Shown here piece after piece: positions 1 through 3,991 of a stretch of 7,971 bases of DNA. The notes below the pieces were generated by a model. That model made no database searches, had not been told where the DNA came from, and worked only from the letters and a program-made list of their open reading frames with translations. Made by a program: the position numbers and the translations under genes. The first letter of the stretch is position 1, and each line of letters starts with the position of its first letter. This DNA comes from a bacterium (GTDB lineage Bacteria > Verrucomicrobiota > Verrucomicrobiia > Limisphaerales > UBA11358). The DNA is taken from NCBI GenBank assembly GCA_021781185.1, contig JAJXXI010000715.1, positions 1 through 7,971 of the forward strand, written 5' to 3'.

Positions 1-272
1 TGATGCGCGCCTTTCTCAACATCGGCAACGCCGAGCTGGCCGTCACCGCTGTCACCGGCGGCATTGGCGAGGCGTTGATCGCGACGGCGTGCGGCCTGGG
101 CATCGCCATCTTTGCGTTGATTCCGTTCAACTATTTTTCCGCCAGGGTCACGCAGTTGCAGTTCGACCTGGAAACGGCGGCCACGAATGTCGAGGTGATG
201 GTCAGCGGCGGCAAGGCGGGCGACGTGCATTTGCACAAACCGGCTGGGCCAAGCCAGGCCACGAGCCATTGA
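1..272 (+). CDS. ExbB/TolQ/MotA-family proton channel protein, C-terminal part (cut by window edge)
   Basis: This is the last 89 or so residues of an inner-membrane ion-channel subunit of the ExbB/TolQ/MotA family. The frame is open to the left edge, so the true start lies outside the window. The visible part has the conserved family segment containing GGIGEALIATACGLGIAIF, which is the third transmembrane helix with its channel-lining threonine, followed by PFNYFSARV and a hydrophilic cytoplasmic tail ending in a Gly/Lys/His/Pro-rich stretch. In this family five ExbB-type subunits surround ExbD-type subunits and pass protons or sodium ions to drive work on the outer membrane. The first exbD-like gene begins 7 bases after this stop codon, which fits one operon and one complex. 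The sequence alone does not tell ExbB (TonB-linked transport) from TolQ (Tol-Pal envelope constriction). The family call is firm; the specific role is open. Confidence 0.9.
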   Translation, partial: MRAFLNIGNAELAVTAVTGGIGEALIATACGLGIAIFALIPFNYFSARVTQLQFDLETAATNVEVMVSGGKAGDVHLHKPAGPSQATSH

Positions 273-279
273 CCCAACG

Positions 280-696
280 ATGAAGCTATCATCGCCCATT
301 CCGATGCGCCGCTCGCGGATTGTCATCATTCCGCTGATTGACATCATGTTTTTTCTGCTGGCGTCGTTCATGATGGTGAGCCTGCAGTTGAGCCAGACGA
401 AGAACATTCACGTCAACCTGCCAGGCGCTTTGGCGGCGCGGCGGAATTACAAGCCGGACATGATTAATATTGCCGTGGACAAGGCGGGCGCGGTCTGGCT
501 GGCGAAACAGAAAATTTCGCTGCCGGACTTGAGCCTCGTTCTGAGCAACCGTTTTCGCGTCAACACCAACCTGCCGGTGTTCATCAGCGGCGACCGCGAC
601 ACATTGCATGGCGACATGGTGAAGGTGTATCAGGTCGTCCGCAGTGCCGGCGTGCAGAAGGTTGAGTTTATGACGGACTGCAAACGGAATAATTGA
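280..696 (+). CDS. ExbD/TolR-family biopolymer transport protein, copy 1
   Basis: A 138-residue ExbD/TolR-type protein of normal family length. It has a short, basic cytoplasmic N-terminus (MRRSR), one transmembrane helix at about residues 14-35, and a periplasmic domain. The helix carries the family motif PLIDIMFFLLASF. Asp21 is the expected ion-carrying carboxylate, equivalent to Asp25 of E. coli ExbD. The periplasmic part has the usual ExbD ending: NTNLPVFISGD, then HGDMVKVYQVVRSAGVQKVEF. It begins 7 bases after the exbB-like stop, so co-transcription is very likely. No Shine-Dalgarno sequence precedes the ATG, so translation may be coupled to the upstream gene. A second, related exbD follows at 810. 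By family knowledge the protein converts ion flow through the ExbB-type channel into conformational work in the periplasm. The substrate served is unknown. Confidence 0.92.
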   Translation: MKLSSPIPMRRSRIVIIPLIDIMFFLLASFMMVSLQLSQTKNIHVNLPGALAARRNYKPDMINIAVDKAGAVWLAKQKISLPDLSLVLSNRFRVNTNLPVFISGDRDTLHGDMVKVYQVVRSAGVQKVEFMTDCKRNN

Positions 697-730
697 ACCA
701 AAAATGAACGCAAAAAACGACAGGATCATG

Positions 731-778
731 GGATGAATGGCTGGCTGGATTGGTGGAAAACCAACCGTCCATTCATCC
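731..778. repeat. Inverted repeat in the spacer between the two exbD genes
   Basis: The arms GGATGAATGG (731-740) and CCATTCATCC (769-778) are perfect 10-base reverse complements separated by 28 bases. A second short pair, TTGG (750-753) and CCAA (761-764), lies inside, so RNA could form a two-step hairpin. The following bases continue with an ATCAATCCGCCAATCC-like run of related short words. There is no T-run after the stem, so it is a poor intrinsic terminator. It may be an RNA processing or stabilising hairpin inside the operon, or a dispersed REP-like element. The sequence supports the structure, not the role. Confidence 0.6.
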
Positions 779-809
779 ATCAATCCGCCAATCCCTCGGT
801 GCCGGCACA

Positions 810-1229
810 ATGAAAATTCGCACGCCCATTTCGCAGAAGAGTTCGCGGCTGGAGATCATCCCGCTGATTGACATCATGTTTTTTCTGCTCGCGTCGTTCA
901 TGATGGTGAGCTTGCAGATGCAGACTGTCCGCACGCTCAAGGCCGGCCTGCCGACCGCCACGCAGGCCACTGCCAGCACCAAGTCGGGCATCGTCAATGT
1001 GCTTGTCAATCGCGACGGCCAGGTTTCCGTGGACAAAAAGCCGCTTTCCTTCGCCGATTTCAACACGCTCCTGACCAGCCGTTACAGCCTGAACACCAAC
1101 CTGCCGGTTTTCCTCACCGGCGCGCAGGACGCCACGCACGGCTCGATGATTTACGTGCTGGATCTCGTGAAACGTGCCGGCATCCGGCGCGTGGCCATTG
1201 CCGTCAAAGCCGCCCCCGATCAACCCTGA
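810..1229 (+). CDS. ExbD/TolR-family biopolymer transport protein, copy 2
   Basis: A second ExbD/TolR-type protein of 139 residues, nearly the same length as copy 1. I chose the ATG at 810. An in-frame start at 750 would add 20 residues of low-complexity sequence read through the spacer repeat and would break the length match with copy 1. From 810 the transmembrane motif PLIDIMFFLLASFMMVSL sits at the same place, with the channel aspartate again at residue 21. The periplasmic domain ends with NTNLPVFLTGA, HGSMIYVLDLVKRAGIRRV, the normal ExbD fold ending. Outside the helix and this ending the two copies differ widely. Having two ExbD paralogs beside one ExbB-type gene suggests a mixed ExbD dimer in the pore. 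No Shine-Dalgarno sequence is seen. The next gene starts one base after the stop. Confidence 0.92.
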   Translation: MKIRTPISQKSSRLEIIPLIDIMFFLLASFMMVSLQMQTVRTLKAGLPTATQATASTKSGIVNVLVNRDGQVSVDKKPLSFADFNTLLTSRYSLNTNLPVFLTGAQDATHGSMIYVLDLVKRAGIRRVAIAVKAAPDQP

Positions 1230-1230
1230 C

Positions 1231-1764
1231 ATGAAACATTTCCAACAAAACCTGCACATCGTCCTTGCTCTCGCCCTGTGCAGCCTCTGCGCCTTTCAAT
1301 GGCATGAGCAAACTGTCCAACGCCAGGAAATTACCACCTTGAACGGCATGGTTTCGGACAAAAACATCGCCATCCAGTCCGCCACCAATTCCATCGCCAC
1401 GCTGAATCATCAAGTGAATCAAATGGACGCGCGCCTCATCGAACTCAAGGCCGTCGCCGCCCCCAATGCACAGTTGATCGTGACCCAAAAACTTGAGCTG
1501 GAGCGGCTGCAATTCGCCAACGCGGGCCTTACCGATGAAATTGCCCAATACAAATCGGCTGTGACCACCATGACGGCCAGGCTCAAGGAAGCCTACGCCG
1601 GCATCGCCAAACAGAACGAGGCTATCACCAATCTCGTCGCCCAGCGCGATGATTGGGTGAAGAAATGCAACGACAGCGTGAAGGACCGGAACGAGGTGGT
1701 GATCAAATATAACGCCTTGGTTGAACGCATCCAGAAGCAGGAAAACTCCGGCGCGCCGCAATGA
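1231..1764 (+). CDS. Membrane-anchored coiled-coil protein of the ExbBD operon, unknown function
   Basis: I do not recognise a named family. The 177-residue product starts with a short polar N-terminus, then one hydrophobic segment at about residues 8-24 (HIVLALALCSLCAFQW), which would be a membrane anchor or uncleaved signal. Neither cysteine (17 or 20) fits a lipobox. The rest, from about 25 to 170, is polar with leucine, isoleucine and valine spaced as in heptads and many Glu, Gln, Lys and Asn, so it is probably a long periplasmic coiled coil. The ATG at 1231 is preferred over an in-frame start at 1174 inside exbD, because it lies one base after the exbD stop and puts the hydrophobic segment next to the N-terminus. 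The tight spacing argues for function with the ExbBD motor, perhaps as a periplasmic spacer or force-transmitting rod comparable in role to TolA. That role is inference. Confidence 0.75.
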   Translation: MKHFQQNLHIVLALALCSLCAFQWHEQTVQRQEITTLNGMVSDKNIAIQSATNSIATLNHQVNQMDARLIELKAVAAPNAQLIVTQKLELERLQFANAGLTDEIAQYKSAVTTMTARLKEAYAGIAKQNEAITNLVAQRDDWVKKCNDSVKDRNEVVIKYNALVERIQKQENSGAPQ

Positions 1765-1796
1765 ACTTCCAGGCGGGGGCACACGGTGCAATTTTC

Positions 1797-1823
1797 TTGC
1801 TTCCCGGTTGGATGTGGTAAAAT
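1797..1823 (+). promoter_or_regulatory. Putative extended -10 promoter of the aminotransferase gene
   Basis: TGGTAAAAT at 1815-1823 matches an extended -10 element (TG, one base, TAAAAT). A weak -35-like TTGCTT lies at 1797-1802 with a 15-base spacer. Transcription would begin around 1829-1832, only a few bases before the ATG at 1833, and no Shine-Dalgarno sequence is present. The mRNA would then be leaderless or nearly so. The assignment comes from motif matching by eye only. Confidence 0.45.
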
Positions 1824-1832
1824 AGCTTAATT

Positions 1833-3266
1833 ATGTTGCCTGAGTCCGAGTCGAAACTGAACGGTTCATCACGTCCGCCGCTGGACATCGCCTCGCTGGT
1901 CAAACAGCACGCGGGGGAAAATTACGAGCTGCACGCCGCGCACATCAATCCTTCCAATGTCCGCACGCTCAAAACCATCGGCTTCGACCGGTGTTACACT
2001 CGGGCCGAGGGGCCGTATCTATGGGACGTGAAGGGCGAAAAGTATCTCGATCTGCTCTCGGGCTACGGCGTGTTTGGCCTTGGCCGCAACCACCCGGAAG
2101 TGCGCCGCATTCTCAAGGAATTTCTCGACGCCGACTATCCCAGTCTCGTGAAAATGGAAGCACCGCTGCTTTCCGGCCTGCTGGCCGCCGAATTAAAACG
2201 GCGGATGCCCAACGAACTGGACATGGTGTTTTTCACGAACTCCGGCGCGGAAGGTGTGGAAACGGCCATCAAATACGCCAAGTGCGCCACCGGTAAGCCG
2301 GCGCTGATCCACTGCAAAAAATCCTTTCACGGCTTGAGCACTGGCGCGCTGTCCATCAATGGCGACGAAAGTTTTCGCGAAGGTTTTGGGCCGTTCCTGC
2401 CGGATTGCCGGGCGATCCCCTTCAACGATCTGGGCGCGCTGGAAGCCGAATTAAAAAAGGGCGATGTGGCGGCTTTCATTGTTGAACCGGTTCAAGGCAA
2501 GGGCGTGAATATTCCGGCTCCCGGCTATTTACTGGAAGCCCAGAAACTTTGCCGCAAGCACGGCGCGCTGTTTATTGATGACGAGGTGCAGTCCGGCATG
2601 GGGCGCACCGGAAAATTTCTCGCGATCGAACACGACGGGCCGGTGGACCCGGACATCGTGGTGCTGGCCAAGACGCTTTCGGGCGGCTTCGTGCCGGTCG
2701 GTGCGGTGCTGTGCAAGAAATGGATTCACGAAAAAGTGTTTTCCTCGATGCAGCGTTCGGTGGTTCACAGTTCGACGTTCAGCCAGGGTGGCTTTGCGAT
2801 GGCCGCCGGCCTCGCCGCGCTGGATGTGCTGGACCGGGAAAACCTCATCGCCAATGCCGCAAAGATGGGGGATTTCATCGGGCAGGGCCTGCAGGCGATG
2901 GTGCCGCGTTTTGAGTTCATGAAGGAAGTGCGCTGGCGCGGCCTGATGGTGGGCATTGAATTCGGATCGCCTAAATCCATCAGCCTGAAAATTGCCTGGA
3001 CGACGTGTCATGCGCTGGACAAGAGCCTGTTCCCGCAGGCGGCGGTGATTCCACTGATGGACAAGCACCATATCATCACGCAGGTCGCCGGTCATGCGGT
3101 TGACGTGGTGAAACTGCTGCCGCCGCTCGTCATCAATGAAGCGGACGCCAAATGGTTCCTGACCGCGTTCGAGGACGTGATGGTGCAGATGCACAAGTTC
3201 CCCGGTCCCGCCTGGGACGTGCTGACCGGCATTGGCAAAATGGCGCTGACGCAGCGGGCGCGGTAA
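1833..3266 (+). CDS. Class III PLP-dependent aminotransferase (ornithine/acetylornithine/putrescine type)
   Basis: A cytosolic aminotransferase of 477 residues that transfers an amino group between an amine or amino acid and a 2-oxo acid using pyridoxal phosphate. Class III marks in order: GPYLWDVKGEKYLDLLSGYG (60-79), the phosphate-binding NSGAE (136-140), SFHG (164-167), VEPVQG (217-222), DDEVQSGMGRTG (249-260) with Asp250 as the expected partner of the PLP ring nitrogen, the PLP lysine Lys280 in AKTLSGG, HSSTF (312-316), and LLPPLV near 428-433. It is longer than typical ArgD because of about 50 extra N-terminal residues. Two arginines that bind the glutamate carboxylates in human ornithine aminotransferase appear replaced, by Leu168 and Lys427, so the substrate should not be assumed. 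Upstream genes are unrelated, and it probably has its own promoter. The 34-bp palindromic terminator starts 24 bases after its stop. The family is secure; the exact reaction is not. Confidence 0.93.
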   Translation: MLPESESKLNGSSRPPLDIASLVKQHAGENYELHAAHINPSNVRTLKTIGFDRCYTRAEGPYLWDVKGEKYLDLLSGYGVFGLGRNHPEVRRILKEFLDADYPSLVKMEAPLLSGLLAAELKRRMPNELDMVFFTNSGAEGVETAIKYAKCATGKPALIHCKKSFHGLSTGALSINGDESFREGFGPFLPDCRAIPFNDLGALEAELKKGDVAAFIVEPVQGKGVNIPAPGYLLEAQKLCRKHGALFIDDEVQSGMGRTGKFLAIEHDGPVDPDIVVLAKTLSGGFVPVGAVLCKKWIHEKVFSSMQRSVVHSSTFSQGGFAMAAGLAALDVLDRENLIANAAKMGDFIGQGLQAMVPRFEFMKEVRWRGLMVGIEFGSPKSISLKIAWTTCHALDKSLFPQAAVIPLMDKHHIITQVAGHAVDVVKLLPPLVINEADAKWFLTAFEDVMVQMHKFPGPAWDVLTGIGKMALTQRAR

Positions 3267-3289
3267 TTTTTGCTGAAATCTTGGGAAAG

Positions 3290-3323
3290 AAAACGGCGGC
3301 CGTCACGTGACGGCCGCCGTTTT
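3290..3323. terminator. Perfect palindromic two-way intrinsic terminator
   Basis: The 34 bases form a perfect palindrome centred on CACGTG between 3306 and 3307. The arms are GC-rich and flanked by AAAA on the left and TTTT on the right. On either strand the RNA would make a long GC stem followed by a short U-run. It lies 24 bases past the aminotransferase stop and 28 bases past the stop of the minus-strand icd fragment, so it can end transcription from both sides. It may have been the terminator of the ancestral icd gene. Confidence 0.85.
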
Positions 3324-3350
3324 GAATTATTCGGGACTCGCCCCTCGATT

Positions 3351-3726
3351 TTACATGTGGGCGATGATGTTGTCGCCGAACGCGGAGCACTTGATTTCGG
3401 TGGCGCCTTCCATCTGGCGCGCGAAATCATAGGTGACTTTCTTGAAACCGATGGCGCCGTTCAAGCCTTTCAAGATGAGATCGGCCGCTTCAGTCCAACC
3501 AAGGTAACGCGGCATCATTTCGCCAGAGAGGACGACGAAGCCGGTATTCACCTGGTCTTTGTTGGCATATTTCGGCGCGGTGCCATGCGTGGCTTCGAAG
3601 ATTGCGTGGCCGGTGACGTAGTTGATGTTGCCGCCGGGCGCGATGCCGATGCCGCCGACCTGCGCGGCCAGCGCGTCGCTCAAATAATCGCCGTTAAGAT
3701 TCAGTGTGGCGATCACGTCGAAATCC
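3351..3726 (-). pseudogene. icd: Detached 3' fragment of an isocitrate dehydrogenase gene
   Basis: This minus-strand stretch encodes the last 124 or so residues of isocitrate dehydrogenase and nothing upstream. Similarity to the intact icd (6727-7102) starts at the stop codon and ends sharply at 3726, in the codons for DFDVIATLN. The alignment is 376 bases with no gaps. I counted about 52 base differences (about 86% identity), yet only five amino acid changes. All five fall in the stop-proximal half: Pro to Thr and Ser to Phe in the NPGS motif, Phe to Pro in MMFR, Ser to Phe in GSKK, and Leu to Gln in ARLM. Upstream the frame runs on into unrelated sequence and reaches a stop at 3810-3812. 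A GTG at 3716 could start a 121-residue frame, but it lacks the substrate-binding half, so no active enzyme is expected. It resembles E. coli icdC, the icd end displaced by e14. Confidence 0.93.
3351..3726 (-). repeat. Direct repeat, left copy (icd 3' end)
   Basis: Left member of a 376-bp imperfect direct repeat with 6727-7102, offset exactly 3376 bases and gap-free. By hand count the stop-proximal 210 bases differ at about 42 positions and the other 166 bases at about 10. The longest identical runs near the break are 26 bases (3670-3695) and 12 bases (3715-3726). If the repeat came from site-specific integration, the crossover core should lie in or near these runs. Confidence 0.92.
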
Positions 3727-3991
3727 AGAACGACGCAAATTGTTTTGTCATAACCGAGGCGGTGCTGGGCGCGGAGCTGATGGGGGGATTCTTCGTGAAC
3801 TTCCGGGCGTCAGCAGAGGGCTTCAAGTATGATCCGGAGGCAGACAACTCGACAAATCGTTCCGTCGGCCAAACATTTGGTGAGATTTGCATTGAATCTA
3901 ATGAAAGGTATTAAATGGTGTTTTGCATTTAATATTTGGCCTGCCCATCACTTGAATTTGGCAATGAATGAACCATTAATCGGAAAACACC
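3727..3991. other. Junction and upstream region with no recognised gene
   Basis: These 265 bases separate the broken end of the icd fragment from the surface-protein gene. The first 110 or so bases are GC-rich and stay open in more than one frame, but I recognise no protein family in either direction. A sharp drop in GC occurs from about 3880, giving an AT-rich block that probably holds the promoter of the next gene. No tRNA, integrase remnant or terminal inverted repeat was seen. Confidence 0.6.
3887..3914 (+). promoter_or_regulatory. Weak candidate promoter for the surface-protein gene
   Basis: TTGCAT at 3887-3892 and TATTAA at 3909-3914, with a 16-base spacer, sit in the AT-rich block upstream of the 3992 gene. 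This predicts a leader of about 70 bases. The hexamers match the sigma-70 consensus at only 3 and 4 positions, and other AT-rich words nearby, such as AATATT at 3931, would serve almost as well. Treat it as a region rather than a fixed site. Confidence 0.25.

Noticed and set aside
750..809. Upstream start extending the second ExbD by 20 residues
   Set aside because: The extension is translated from the inverted-repeat spacer and breaks the exact length and position match with the first ExbD.
289..810. Long minus-strand frames opposite the exbD genes (also 780-1259 and 1204-1791)
   Set aside because: All are antisense shadows of clear ExbD and coiled-coil genes with no family resemblance of their own.
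1765..1832. Terminator after the ExbBD operon
   Set aside because: Only a 4-bp GCAC/GTGC stem before AATTTT is visible, too weak to call.
2529..3194. 221-residue minus-strand open frame opposite the aminotransferase
   Set aside because: It is rich in His, Arg and Gln, as expected from the antisense of GC-rich coding DNA, and lies wholly inside a well-supported gene.
3720..3780. Plus-strand reading with NDANCF...EAVLGA, recalling the sugar-kinase (ROK) motif
   Set aside because: The match is short, and the glycine-rich ROK sequence expected just after it is missing. It straddles the icd junction, so chance is the simpler explanation.
3270..3914. 214-residue plus-strand open frame
   Set aside because: Most of it is the antisense of the icd fragment, with its composition explained by icd codons on the other strand. 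It overlaps the palindromic terminator and resembles no known family.
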